Positions 42,679 through 51,492 of a stretch of 64,000 nt of DNA are shown in pieces. The stretch is from positions 124,001-188,000 of the forward strand of contig NZ_JRUD01000010.1 in assembly GCF_000802425.1 (NCBI RefSeq), read 5' to 3'. The stretch's first letter is position 1. Each line of letters begins with the position of its first letter. The translations under genes were made by a program, and so were the position numbers. The DNA comes from Pseudomonas flexibilis. GTDB taxonomy: Bacteria > Pseudomonadota > Gammaproteobacteria > Pseudomonadales > Pseudomonadaceae. The notes beneath the pieces were generated by a model. It was given only the letters and a program-made list of their open reading frames with translations, did no database searches and had not been told where the DNA came from.

Positions 42679-42975
42679 ATGCCACCGAGCAAGACCAAGA
42701 CCAGCTTCTACCGCCGCCTGTACGTGGCCTGGCTGATCCACAGCGACACCGCCAGCAGCGTGCCGGCCATCATGGCCGCCACCGGCATGCCGCGCCGCAC
42801 CGCCCAGGACACCCTGGAGGCACTGGCCGAGCTGGACATCGACTGCACCTTCGAGCAAGGCGACGGCGAACGCCACAACGCCGGCCGCTACCGCATTCGC
42901 GACTGGGGCCCGATCGATCCGCGCTGGATCGAAAACCATCTGCCGCAACTGAAGGCCATCCTCGGCTACCCCTGA
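42679..42975 (+). CDS. Small winged-helix DNA-binding protein
   Basis: This 98-residue protein has a recognisable winged-helix pattern: SVPAIMAATGMPRRTAQDTL (about residues 28-47) is a helix-turn-helix, followed by a beta wing (CTFEQGDGERHNAGRYRIRD). It starts MPPSKTKTSFYRRLYVAWLI at 42679 after AAGGAAG. It has no ligand domain, so it acts either as a simple repressor or as a partner protein. It lies between nhaD and the TonB-ABC-NnrS operon, with the regulatory box of that operon starting right after its stop codon; its targets are not known. Confidence 0.7.
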   Translation: MPPSKTKTSFYRRLYVAWLIHSDTASSVPAIMAATGMPRRTAQDTLEALAELDIDCTFEQGDGERHNAGRYRIRDWGPIDPRWIENHLPQLKAILGYP

Positions 42976-42976
42976 C

Positions 42977-42990
42977 TTGATTTTCGTCAA
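42977..42990 (+). promoter_or_regulatory. ANR/DNR (FNR-type) box upstream of the TonB-ABC-nnrS operon
   Basis: TTGAT-TTTC-GTCAA matches the FNR/ANR/DNR consensus TTGAT-N4-ATCAA in nine of ten fixed positions, and the flanking C and G extend it to CTTGA-N6-TCAAG. Its centre (42983.5) lies about 41.5 bases before a likely start point near 43025, with TATTAG at 43011-43016 as the -10, the class II activator spacing. It lies 62 bases from the TonB receptor ATG. Confidence 0.7.
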
Positions 42991-42991
42991 G

Positions 42992-43006
42992 CGAGAATAC
43001 TTCTCG
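42992..43006. promoter_or_regulatory. Inverted repeat inside the operon promoter
   Basis: CGAGAA-TAC-TTCTCG is a perfect 6-3-6 palindrome directly after the ANR/DNR box and before the -10 hexamer. Its position overlapping the promoter would suit a repressor; it does not resemble a Fur or Zur box. Confidence 0.4.
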
Positions 43007-43052
43007 TTCGTATTAGCATTGCTCCCAAACCGCATTCCGCTGGGAGTTCCAC

Positions 43053-45090
43053 ATGCACCTGCGCCCCACCCCGCTCGCCCTGGCCCTCACCCTGGCCAGT
43101 CTGCCCGCGTTCGCCGACACCCTCACCCTGGACAGCACCGTGGTTACCGCCCGTGGCTACGCCAGTGACAGCCAGAACACCCCGCAGGCCATCGAAGTGC
43201 TGCGCCCGCAACCGGCCAGCAGCGAACCGTTGGGCAGCCTGCTGCGCGGCGAGCCCGGCCTGGCCGTGCACAGCGACGGCGCCTGGGGGCAGAACCCGGT
43301 GCTGCGCGGCCTGAAGAAGGAAAGCGTGGTGCTGCTGGTCGATGGCGTGCGAGTCAACTCCGCGCAGCCGCAGGGCGCGCTGGCCTCGTTCAGCGACCTG
43401 GGCCTGGTGGACCGCGTGGAAGTGGTCAAGGGCCCGGGCTCGGTACTCTACGGCAGCGGCGCACTGGGTGGCGCGGTCAACCTACTCACTCCGCCGGCGC
43501 GTTTCAGCGACCGGCACCGGCAGGGGGGTCGGTTCGGCCTCAGCGCCGGCACGGTCGACGATGCCCTGAGCGGCGCGCTGCTGCTGGAGGATTCCGGGCC
43601 CGATCACGGTCTGGTGGCGGGCGTGGCCGGCAGCGATGTCGGCGACTACGACAGCCCGGACGGTACGCAGGCGAACACCGGCTACCGCTCCAACAGCCTG
43701 CTGCTCAAGTACCAGCAGAAGCTCGCCGACGACTACGTGCTGCGTTTCAACGCCCAACGCCACGACGACCGCGACGTCTGGTATCCGGCCTCGCGCAAGT
43801 CCGCGCCGCCCGCCCAGGCCGCGCTGCTCGGCGAGATCACCATGCATTCGCCGGAGCAGACCCGCGAGCTCTATGCCCTCGGCCTGGATGCGCCGCTCGG
43901 CGTCGGCAGCTTGTCCACCGAGCTGTACCGCCAGGAGGTGTTCCGCCAGATCCGCGCCTGGTCCTCGCGGCAGCAGCGCAACTACGTGGAGAACGACGTC
44001 AGCTTCATCACCCACGGCCTGCGCAGCACCTGGCTGGCCTCGCTGGGCGACAGCCACCAGCTGAGCATCGGCGTCGACGGCTGGAAGATGACCGGCGATC
44101 CGGAGCGCTACCTGTCGCCGACCGGCACGCGTGTGCTCAACAACCCCTTCGAGGACGGCGAGGTCACCTCCGCCGGCCTGTTCGTGCAGGATGAATACAG
44201 CCTCGGCCAGACGCAGTTCACGGCCGGCCTGCGCTACGACCGGGTCGAGGGCGATGCCGCAGAAGGGCAGCGGCCCCATGGCGCAGACCCAGGGTCTGAA
44301 AAGCAGTGACAACAACCTTTCCTGGTCGCTCGGCGTGGTGCAGCCGCTGACCGACACCCTCAATGCCTACGCCAACCTCGGCCAAGCCTACCGCTCGCCG
44401 GACCTGCGCGAGCGCTTCGAGGACGCGGCGCGCGGCGACGGCTACTACCACATCGGCAACCCACAGCTGGACCCGGAACGCTCCACCAGCGTGGAGATCG
44501 GCCTCAAGGGTCGCGACGGCGCGCTCGGCTACCAGTTGGCGGCCTTCCACACGCGCATCGACGACTACATCGCCGGCCGCGTGGTCGCCGGACAACTGCA
44601 GGCCGGCCTGCCGGTCAAGCGCACCGAGAACATCGACGAAGTGGAGATCTACGGCCTGGAGGGCAACCTCGACCTGCCGCTGGGCGCCTTCCTGCTGGAT
44701 GCCGGCTTCACCTGGCTGCGCGGCGAGAACCAGCAGTACGACGAGCCGCTGTACCAGATGCCGGCCCATGAGCTGCGTCTGGGCATCGGCCAGCCGGCCG
44801 AGCGCGGCCTGTCCTGGCGCGCAGGGGTGCGCGCGGTGGCCGAGCAGGAGCGCATCGCTACCCGCTTCGCCAACGGCACCGAGGACGCCACGCCCGGCTA
44901 CGCGGTGGTCGACGCCCGGGTCGGCTGGGGCTTCGGCAGCCTCGGCGTGCTGGATACCGCGCGCCTCGACCTGCGCCTGAACAACCTGCTGGACAAGCGC
45001 TACCACGAACACCTGGCCGACGGCGTCAGCGGCCAGGAACTGGCCATGCCGGGGCGCGGCGCCGTGCTGGCGGTAAGCGGAGCATTCTGA
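43053..45090 (+). pseudogene. TonB-dependent outer-membrane receptor, interrupted by a frameshift
   Basis: The first frame (43053-44309) encodes a signal peptide (ending PAFA), the plug domain with ENPV-like GAWGQNPVLRGLKKESVVLL, VDGVRVNSAQPQG and VEVVKGPGSVLYGSGALGGA, and the first barrel part. The rest (to 45090) continues in the +1 frame with SWSLGVVQPLTDTLN, AYRSPDLRERFED and the C-terminal AVLAVSGAF ending in Phe. Removing one G from the GGG at 44265-44267 rejoins them as AAEGSGPMAQTQGLKSSDNN, about 678 residues in total. The damage is either a real mutation or a sequencing error. It is the first gene of a TonB-ABC-nnrS operon; the ligand is unknown. Confidence 0.85.
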
Positions 45091-46082
45091 TGATCACTCG
45101 TCTGCTGTACCTGATGTGCGCCGCCCTGCTGTGGGTCGGCGCGGCGCAGGCCGAGCCGCGCCAGCGGCTGCTGCTGGCCGGGCCGCTGTCGGCGGTGTCC
45201 AACCCGCTGATCCACATGGTCGAGTCCGGCGCGCTCGCCGACCTGGCCGAGCGCGTGGAGTTCGTCAGCTGGCGCGACCCGGACCAGCTGCGGCTGATGG
45301 CGCTGAACGGCCAGGCTGACGTGCTGGCCATGCCGGTCAACGTCGCCGCCAACCTCTACAACCGTGGCGCCCCGGTGGCGCTGCTCAACGTCTCCACCTG
45401 GGGGCTGCTGTGGATGGTGTCCCGCGAACCGGGACTGACGCGCATCGAGGACTTTCGCGGCAAGGAAATCGCCATGCCGTTTCGCGGCGACATGCCCGAC
45501 GTGCTGTTCGGCCTGCTCGCCGAGCGCGCCGGGCTGAACCCGCGCCAGGACCTCACGCTGCGCTACGTGGCCAATCCGATGGACGCCCTGCAGCTGCTGC
45601 TGATGCGCCGTGTCGACCATGCCCTGCTGGCCGAGCCGGCGGTGTCCATGGCGCTGCGCAAGAGCGGCTCCTTCCCGCTCAGCCTGGTGGCCCCGGAGCT
45701 GTACCGCAGCCTGGACATCCAGCAGGCCTGGGGACTGAGCTTCCAGCGCGCGCCGCGCATCGCCCAGGCCGGCATCGCGCTGGTCGGCGCGGCCCGCGAG
45801 GACGCCGTTCTGGCCGCGCGCGTCGCCAGCGCCTACGCCGACTCGCTGGCCTGGTGCCAGGCCAACGCCGAGGCGTGCGGGCAGTTGGTGGTCAAGCACC
45901 TGCCGGCGCTGCTGCCCGAAGCGGTCAGCGACGCCATGGCGGTCAGCCAGATGCAGGCGATGGCCGCACCGGACGCCCGCCCGGAGGTGGAGTTCCTGTT
46001 CGAGCAGCTGCAGGCGCGCAACCCGGCGCTGATCGGCGGCAAGTTGCCGGATGACGGCTTCTACCTGGACGCCCGCCCATGA
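45090..46082 (+). CDS. Substrate-binding protein of a NitT/TauT-type ABC transporter
   Basis: This 330-residue periplasmic binding protein has a signal peptide (residues 1-21, ending GAAQA). The NMT1/SsuA-like fold is indicated by PLIHMVESGALADLAERVEF, LNGQADVLAMPVNVAANLYN and VDHALLAEPAVSMALR. The ATG overlaps the TonB gene stop (ATGA) and the end overlaps the permease start. Family members bind aromatic or sulfonated compounds, nitrate, thiamine precursors or metals, so the ligand cannot be assigned. Confidence 0.82.
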   Translation: MITRLLYLMCAALLWVGAAQAEPRQRLLLAGPLSAVSNPLIHMVESGALADLAERVEFVSWRDPDQLRLMALNGQADVLAMPVNVAANLYNRGAPVALLNVSTWGLLWMVSREPGLTRIEDFRGKEIAMPFRGDMPDVLFGLLAERAGLNPRQDLTLRYVANPMDALQLLLMRRVDHALLAEPAVSMALRKSGSFPLSLVAPELYRSLDIQQAWGLSFQRAPRIAQAGIALVGAAREDAVLAARVASAYADSLAWCQANAEACGQLVVKHLPALLPEAVSDAMAVSQMQAMAAPDARPEVEFLFEQLQARNPALIGGKLPDDGFYLDARP

Positions 46083-46867
46083 GACTGCTGCGCACCCTGC
46101 TGGGCGACTGGCCGGCCTACCTGTGGAGCGGCTGGGGTGCCCTGGCCAGCCTGCTGCTGCTGTTCGCCGGCTGGCAGCTGGCCGCCGAACACTACGGTTC
46201 GCTGGTGCTGGCTCAACCCCTGGAGGCATTCGCCTCCCTGGGTCGTTTCTGGGCCGAGGGCAGCGCCGTGCAGGAGCTGGCGATCACCGGCCGCCGCGCG
46301 CTGAGCGGGCTGGCGCTGGCGCTGCTGATCGGCAGTGCGCTGGGGCTGGCTGCCGGGGTGTCGATGACCGCCTCGATGATGTCGCGCCCGCTGGTCACCG
46401 TGCTGCTCGGCATGCCGCCGATCGCCTGGCTGGTCCTGGCCATGCTGTGGTTTGGCGCCAGCGACGGCACGCCGGTGTTCACGGTGTTCGTCGCCGCCTT
46501 CCCGGTGGTGTTCATCGGCGCCCTGCAGGGCACCCGCACACTGGACGGCCAGTTGCGCGAGATGGCGCGTACCCTGCACCTGCCGCCACACCTGATGGTG
46601 CTGGATGTGTATCTGCCGCACCTGTTCTCCTACCTGTTCCCGGCCTGGGTGGCGGCGCTGGGCATGTCCTGGAAGATCGTCATCATGGCCGAGCTGCTGG
46701 CCAGCCAGGACGGCGTCGGCGCCGCCCTGGCGATCACCCGTTCGCACCTGGACAGCGCCGGCACCCTGGCCTGGGTCAGCGCCGTGGTCGGCCTGCTGCT
46801 GGCTATCGAATACCTGTTGCTGGAGCCGCTCAAACGCGAAGTCGAGCGCTGGCGGGAGCCGTCCTGA
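46079..46867 (+). CDS. ABC transporter permease (NitT/TauT type)
   Basis: This 262-residue inner-membrane permease has about six membrane segments and the EAA loop region EMARTLHLPPHLMVLDVYLP (about residues 161-180), typical of BPD-transport permeases. It starts MRLLRTLLGDWPAYLWSGWG by overlap with the binding-protein stop and shares a base with the ATPase ATG. It forms the channel of the transporter with the ATPase at 46867-47700. Confidence 0.87.
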   Translation: MRLLRTLLGDWPAYLWSGWGALASLLLLFAGWQLAAEHYGSLVLAQPLEAFASLGRFWAEGSAVQELAITGRRALSGLALALLIGSALGLAAGVSMTASMMSRPLVTVLLGMPPIAWLVLAMLWFGASDGTPVFTVFVAAFPVVFIGALQGTRTLDGQLREMARTLHLPPHLMVLDVYLPHLFSYLFPAWVAALGMSWKIVIMAELLASQDGVGAALAITRSHLDSAGTLAWVSAVVGLLLAIEYLLLEPLKREVERWREPS

Positions 46868-47700
46868 TGAGCCATCCACGCCTTGAGGTCCGCCAACTGG
46901 CGCACAGCTTCGTGCGCACCCAGGTGCTGGCCGACATTTCCTTCACCCTGAGCGCTGGCGAGGTCTGCGCGCTGGTCGGCCCTTCCGGCTGCGGCAAGAC
47001 CACCCTGCTGCACCTGTGCAATGGCCTGCTGGATGTGCAGGACGGCGGAATCGCCAACGGCTTCGCCAACCCGGTGACACTGTTCCAGCAGCCACGCCTG
47101 CTGCCCTGGAAGACCGCGCAGGGCAACATCGCCCTGAGCCTCAAGGCCCGCGGCGTGCCGCGCGCGCGGCGCGAGGCCGCCGCCATCCGCCTGGCCGCGC
47201 GCCTGGGCCTGTCGCGTGACGACCTGGACAAGTTCCCGCGCCAGCTCTCCGGCGGCATGCAGAGCCGCGTGGCGCTGGCCCGCGCGCTGCTGCCCGAGCC
47301 CGACCTGCTGCTGCTCGATGAGCCGTTCGCGGCGCTGGATATCGGCCTGAAGACCGAGCTCTACGCACTGCTGCAGCAACTGCAGGCCGAGCGCGGCATG
47401 GCGGTGCTGATGATCACCCATGACCTGATGGAGGCCGTGCGCCTGTCCGACCGCATCCTGCTGATGGCCGCCGAACCGGGACGCATCGTCGGCCGCTTCG
47501 CCCTCGCCCAGCCGCGCGCGCAGCGCGACGATGCCTGGGTGTATCGCACCACCGCCGAGCTGCTGCAGGAACGCGTGGTGCGCGACAGCTTCGGCCTGCC
47601 GGATGCCGTCGCCGTCCAGCCCGCCGGCCAACCGGCAACCCTTTCGGTGCTGCCCGACAGCTCCCTTGACGCGCCCCCCCGGAGCCCGAGCCGATGCTGA
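46867..47700 (+). CDS. ABC transporter ATPase (NitT/TauT type)
   Basis: This 277-residue ATPase has Walker [12 protein letters not shown] (about residues 38-48), the Q-loop in LFQQPRLLPWKTA (characteristic of NitT/TauT ATPases), signature LSGGMQSRVALARALL (about 124-139), Walker B LLLLDEPFAALD and the H-loop ITHD. A C-terminal extension of about 40 residues after LAQPRA is weakly conserved. It overlaps the nnrS start by 7 bases. Confidence 0.9.
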   Translation: MSHPRLEVRQLAHSFVRTQVLADISFTLSAGEVCALVGPSGCGKTTLLHLCNGLLDVQDGGIANGFANPVTLFQQPRLLPWKTAQGNIALSLKARGVPRARREAAAIRLAARLGLSRDDLDKFPRQLSGGMQSRVALARALLPEPDLLLLDEPFAALDIGLKTELYALLQQLQAERGMAVLMITHDLMEAVRLSDRILLMAAEPGRIVGRFALAQPRAQRDDAWVYRTTAELLQERVVRDSFGLPDAVAVQPAGQPATLSVLPDSSLDAPPRSPSRC

Positions 47701-48962
47701 AACTCGCCGTTCCCGCCCGATGGCAGGGCGCACCCTGGCTGCTCTGCGCCTTCCGCCCGTTCTTCCTGGCCACCCTGGCCAGCGCCGTGCTGCTGATCGG
47801 CCTGTGGCTGGGATATCTGCGCGGCCTGTGGCCGCTGCCGACGGCGCTCGGCGGGCCGCTGGTGTGGCATGCCCACGAGCTGCTGTTCGGCTTCGGCCTG
47901 GCTGCCGTGGCCGGCTTCGTGCTCACCGCCGTGCCGGAGTTCACCCGCACCGCGCCGGTGGGCCGGCCGTTGTTCTTCTGGCTGCTGGTGCTGTGGCTGC
48001 TGGCCCGCGCCAGCTTCTGGCTCAGCGGCCTGCTCGGCCCCTGGCCGGCGGCGCTGTGCAACGTCGGCCTGGCGCTGGCCCTGCCGCTGCTGCTGGCGCG
48101 CCGCCTGTTCGCCGAGCCGAGTCGGCGCCAATGGGCCTTTGCCGCCGGCTTGCTGAGCTTCGCGCTCACCGCCATCGGCTTCTACAGCGACCTGCTGCAG
48201 GGCCTGCCGCCGATGCGCTGGCTGCACGCCGGCATCGGTGCCATGCTCGCGCTGGTGCTGATCGCCCTCAGCCGCATCTCCATGCGCATCGTCAACGATG
48301 CCCTGGAGGCGCGGCAGGCCGATGATCCGCAGGACGAGCCGCGGGTCTACCGCGCCCTGCCGCCGCGTCGCAACCTGGCGATCTTCTGCATAGCGCTCTA
48401 CACGCTGGCGGAGTTCCTGCTGCCGGGCGCCAGGGTCGGCGGCTGGCTGGCGCTGGCCTGCGCCGCCGCGCTGTTCAACATCCTCAACGACTGGCATGTG
48501 GGCCGCGCGCTGTTCAGCCGCTGGGCCCTGTCGCTGTACCTGATCTATTGGCTGATGGCGCTCGGCTACGCCGCGTTGGGGGCGGCCCTGCTCTGGCAAG
48601 CACTGCCGATGAGTGCCGGCCGGCACCTGCTGACCCTCGGTGGCATGGGCCTGTCGGTGTTCGCGGTGCTCAACATCGCCGGACGCACCCACAGCGGCGA
48701 GGAACTCGACCCACGCGCCTGGGTGCCCACCAGCGCCGCCTTGCTGGTAGCCGGCGCGCTGTTGCGCCTGGCCGCCGGCCTGCCCGGCTGGCCCTATGGC
48801 ACCCTGATCGTCGCCAGCGGCCTGGCCTGGCTGATCGCCTTCGGCCTGACCGGCTACCACCTCGGCGCGGTGTTCATCCGCCCGCGCCGCGACGGTGGCC
48901 TCGGTTGCGAGGAGCCGCTGGACGCCCACGGCGAGGAAGGCACAGCGCCCCGCTGCGGCTGA
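47694..48962 (+). CDS. nnrS: NnrS family heme/copper membrane protein
   Basis: NnrS is a polytopic inner-membrane protein that, in Rhodobacter, is expressed under the NO-responsive regulator NnrR, contains heme and copper, and helps cells tolerate nitric oxide. The 422-residue product has about 12 membrane segments and family histidine motifs in PLVWHAHELLFGFGLAAVAG (about residues 55-74), MRWLHAGIGAMLALVLIALS and LSRISMRIVND. As the last gene of the TonB-ABC operon it ties that operon to denitrification or NO stress. A 14-bp tandem repeat follows its stop. Confidence 0.9.
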   Translation: MLKLAVPARWQGAPWLLCAFRPFFLATLASAVLLIGLWLGYLRGLWPLPTALGGPLVWHAHELLFGFGLAAVAGFVLTAVPEFTRTAPVGRPLFFWLLVLWLLARASFWLSGLLGPWPAALCNVGLALALPLLLARRLFAEPSRRQWAFAAGLLSFALTAIGFYSDLLQGLPPMRWLHAGIGAMLALVLIALSRISMRIVNDALEARQADDPQDEPRVYRALPPRRNLAIFCIALYTLAEFLLPGARVGGWLALACAAALFNILNDWHVGRALFSRWALSLYLIYWLMALGYAALGAALLWQALPMSAGRHLLTLGGMGLSVFAVLNIAGRTHSGEELDPRAWVPTSAALLVAGALLRLAAGLPGWPYGTLIVASGLAWLIAFGLTGYHLGAVFIRPRRDGGLGCEEPLDAHGEEGTAPRCG

Positions 48963-48968
48963 GGGTTG

Positions 48969-49020
48969 CCGCACCTAGCCGGCCGCACCTAGCCAGCCGC
49001 ACCTAGCCAGCCGCACCTGG
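48969..49020. repeat. 14-bp tandem repeat after nnrS
   Basis: Three and a half consecutive copies of a 14-base unit (consensus CCGCACCTAGCCAG; the first copy ends CCGG) occupy 48969-49020. The number of units is likely to vary between strains. No function is evident. Confidence 0.85.
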
Positions 49021-49030
49021 CGGCGCGATC

Positions 49031-49057
49031 GATCGGTGAAGCGCGATCCATCCTACG
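49031..49057. repeat. Dispersed repeat, copy A
   Basis: A 27-base sequence (GATCGGTGAAGCGCGATC then CATCCTACG) matches copy B at 53463-53489 in 25 of 27 positions. The CCTACG end relates both to the CGTAGGGTGG arm of the cloverleaf element at 17371-17449. It lies between nnrS and the SLC13-type carrier gene. Confidence 0.75.
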
Positions 49058-49138
49058 ACCGACCCGGGGCCTTCCAAAAACCCCGGTTACCGGTATCGTA
49101 TGCCGGCATTTCGCCACGCCTTCCTTGTCGTATCTCCC

Positions 49139-50968
49139 ATGACCCTTGATCTCTTGCTGGTTCTCGCCCTGCTCACCTGCTGTGTCGCACTGTTCGTACG
49201 CAATAAACCGCGCATGGACGTGGTAGCCGTCCTGGCCATGGTGGCGCTGCCACTGCTGGGCATCCTCACGGTACCGGAGGCACTGGCCGGATTCAGCGAC
49301 CCGAGTGTGGTGCTGATCGCCGCACTGTTCATCATCGGCGATGGCCTGGTGCGCACCGGTATCGCCTACCGCATGGGCGACTGGCTGGTGCGCACCGCCG
49401 GCAGCAGCGAGACGCGCCTGCTGGTGCTGCTGATGCTGGCGGTGGCCACCCTGGGCTCGGTGATGAGTTCCACCGGCGTGGTGGCGATCTTCATCCCGAT
49501 CGTCATGGGCATCGCCGCACGGCTGCGCATCAATCCCGGCCGACTGATGATGCCGCTGGCCTTCGCCGGGCTGATCAGCGGCATGCTGACACTGGTGGCA
49601 ACCCCGCCGAACCTGGTGGTGCACAGCGAGCTGCGCCGCGCCGGGCTGGGCGGTTTCGATTTCTTCGCCTTCACCCCCATAGGCCTCGCCATCCTGGCGC
49701 TGGGCATCGGCTACATGCTGTTCGCCCGGCGCTGGTTGCGCAGCGACGACGGCCAGTCGGCCGGCGACCGCTCGCGCCATACCCTGGCCGACCTGGCGCG
49801 CGACTACCGGCTTTCCGAACGCGAGCGGCGCCTGCGGGTGCTGCCGGAGTCGCCGCTGGCCGGCCGCCTGCTCAACGAGCTGGAGCTGCGCAGCCAGTAC
49901 GGCATCAACGTGATCGCCGTCGAACGCCACGGGCGCTTCCGCAACCAACTGATGATGGCCACCGGCAGCACCAACCTGCAGGCCGGCGACATCCTGCTGG
50001 TCGACCTGGCCAGCCCCGCCATCGCCCTGCTGGGCGCCTATGACGAGCTGGGCCTGGCGCCACTGCAACTGAAGAGTTCCTACTACGCCGACCACGCCCA
50101 TGAGCTGGGCCTGGCGGAGGTAGCGCTGCCGCCGGAATCGACGCTGCCGGGCAAGACCATCCAGGAGCTGGGCTTCCGCAGCCGCCATCAGCTCAACGTG
50201 GTGGGCCTGCGCCGCAACCGCGAAGCGCTGGAAGGCGTGCTGGTCGATGACAAGCTGCGCCCCGGCGACACCCTGCTGGTCGCCGGGTCCTGGAAGAACA
50301 TCGACCGTTTGCACGGCCTGTCCCGTGACTTCCTGGTGCTCAGCCTGCCGATGGAAGTGAACGAGGTGGTGCCGGCCGGCGACCGCGCGCCGCACGCGCT
50401 GTTCAGCCTGACGGTGATGATCCTGCTGATGGTCAGCGGCCTGGTGCCCAATGCCCTGGCCGCGCTGCTGGCCTGCCTGCTGATGGGCGCCTTCCGCTGC
50501 ATCGACATGGACAGCGCCTACAAGTCCATCCACTGGCCGAGCCTGGTGCTGATCGTCGGCATGCTGCCGTTTGCCCTGGCCCTGCAGAAGACCGGCGGTA
50601 TCGCGCTGGCGGTGGACGGCCTGCTTGCGCTGCTCGGCGACGCCGGCCCGCAGGTGCTGCTGGCCTGCCTGTTCACCGTCACGGCGCTGACCGGGCTGTT
50701 CATCTCCAACACCGCCACCGCCGTGCTGATGGCGCCCGTTGCGCTGTCGTTGGCCCAACAGCTGGGTGTGTCGCCCTACCCCTTCGCCATGACCGTGGCG
50801 CTGGCCGCCTCGGCGGCGTTCATGACACCGATCTCCTCACCGGTGAACACCCTGGTGCTCGGACCGGGCCGCTATCGCTTCGGCGATTTCGTGAAGATCG
50901 GCGTGCCCTTCACCCTGCTGGTGATGCTGGTGACGGTACTGCTGGTGCCGCTGGTGTTTCCGCTGTAA
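49139..50968 (+). CDS. SLC13-type carrier with central TrkA_C domains
   Basis: This protein of about 609 residues has membrane-spanning N- and C-terminal halves (ArsB/SLC13-like) and two soluble TrkA_C (RCK_C) domains between them (about residues 210-400, with LPESPLAGRLLNELELRSQY and LPGKTIQELGFRSRHQLNVV). Typical permease motifs are ATPPNLVVHSELRR and SNTATAVLMAPVALSLAQQL. This class transports sulfate, dicarboxylates or related anions, with the soluble domains presumably regulating it. ATG 49139 (MTLDLLLVLALLTCC) starts the first helix; ATG 49100 would add 13 residues. It appears to be a single-gene unit. Confidence 0.85.
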   Translation: MTLDLLLVLALLTCCVALFVRNKPRMDVVAVLAMVALPLLGILTVPEALAGFSDPSVVLIAALFIIGDGLVRTGIAYRMGDWLVRTAGSSETRLLVLLMLAVATLGSVMSSTGVVAIFIPIVMGIAARLRINPGRLMMPLAFAGLISGMLTLVATPPNLVVHSELRRAGLGGFDFFAFTPIGLAILALGIGYMLFARRWLRSDDGQSAGDRSRHTLADLARDYRLSERERRLRVLPESPLAGRLLNELELRSQYGINVIAVERHGRFRNQLMMATGSTNLQAGDILLVDLASPAIALLGAYDELGLAPLQLKSSYYADHAHELGLAEVALPPESTLPGKTIQELGFRSRHQLNVVGLRRNREALEGVLVDDKLRPGDTLLVAGSWKNIDRLHGLSRDFLVLSLPMEVNEVVPAGDRAPHALFSLTVMILLMVSGLVPNALAALLACLLMGAFRCIDMDSAYKSIHWPSLVLIVGMLPFALALQKTGGIALAVDGLLALLGDAGPQVLLACLFTVTALTGLFISNTATAVLMAPVALSLAQQLGVSPYPFAMTVALAASAAFMTPISSPVNTLVLGPGRYRFGDFVKIGVPFTLLVMLVTVLLVPLVFPL

Positions 50969-51037
50969 GCGTCTGCGACGGGCGATGCGGCGGTCGAACT
51001 GGTAGGCTGCGCGGGCGATTCATCCCGGAGGGAAACG

Positions 51038-51481
51038 ATGACGATCGAATGGTGGTACTGGGTGGTCGGTGGCGTGCTGCTGATCCTGCTGGAGCTGGCG
51101 ATCCCCGCCTTCTTCGTACTCTGGTTCGGCCTGGGCGCGCTGCTGGTCGGCCTGCTGATGCTGCTGGCCGGCGCTCTGGCGCTGACCACGCAGCTGCTGG
51201 TCTGGGGGCTGGCCTCGCTGGCCATGGTGGCGCTGTGGTTCAAGGTGTTCCGCCGCGACCGGCACAAGACGCTGATCGGCACCGCCGACGGCACGGTGCT
51301 GGGCGAAGTCGGCCTGCTGGTCGGCGCGGTCGAGCCGTTCCAGCGCGGCAAGGTGCGCTTCCAGCGCCCGATCCTCGGCGCCGATGAATGGGCCTGCGTG
51401 GCCGAATCCGCAATTGCCGCCGGTGAGCGCGTGCGGCTGATTTCCGTGGAAGGCAGTTTTCTCAAGGTTGCCAAGGCTTAA
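51038..51481 (+). CDS. NfeD-family membrane protein
   Basis: This 147-residue protein has two or three N-terminal membrane segments (about residues 8-70) and a C-terminal OB-fold of the NfeD/YbbK class (about 88-145, with TADGTVLGEVGLL and ISVEGSFLKVAK). NfeD proteins pair with SPFH/stomatin proteins, and here the SPFH gene follows 11 bases downstream. Start ATG 51038 follows a GGAGGG ribosome-binding site. It is the short form lacking the serine-protease domain. Confidence 0.88.
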   Translation: MTIEWWYWVVGGVLLILLELAIPAFFVLWFGLGALLVGLLMLLAGALALTTQLLVWGLASLAMVALWFKVFRRDRHKTLIGTADGTVLGEVGLLVGAVEPFQRGKVRFQRPILGADEWACVAESAIAAGERVRLISVEGSFLKVAKA

Positions 51482-51492
51482 GGAGTAGATCC

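Noticed and set aside
42992-43016. Fur box ahead of the TonB receptor
   Set aside because: The sequence is palindromic but lacks the GATAATGAT-type hexamer arrays of Fur sites; it is kept only as an unassigned palindrome.
44131-45090. Separate small gene starting at 44131 downstream of the TonB receptor
   Set aside because: Its first 45 residues are a shadow of the receptor frame, and its remainder is the missing barrel part of the same receptor, so it is the frameshifted continuation.
48969-49020. Possible CRISPR array
   Set aside because: Units are contiguous 14-mers without spacers and there are no cas genes nearby.
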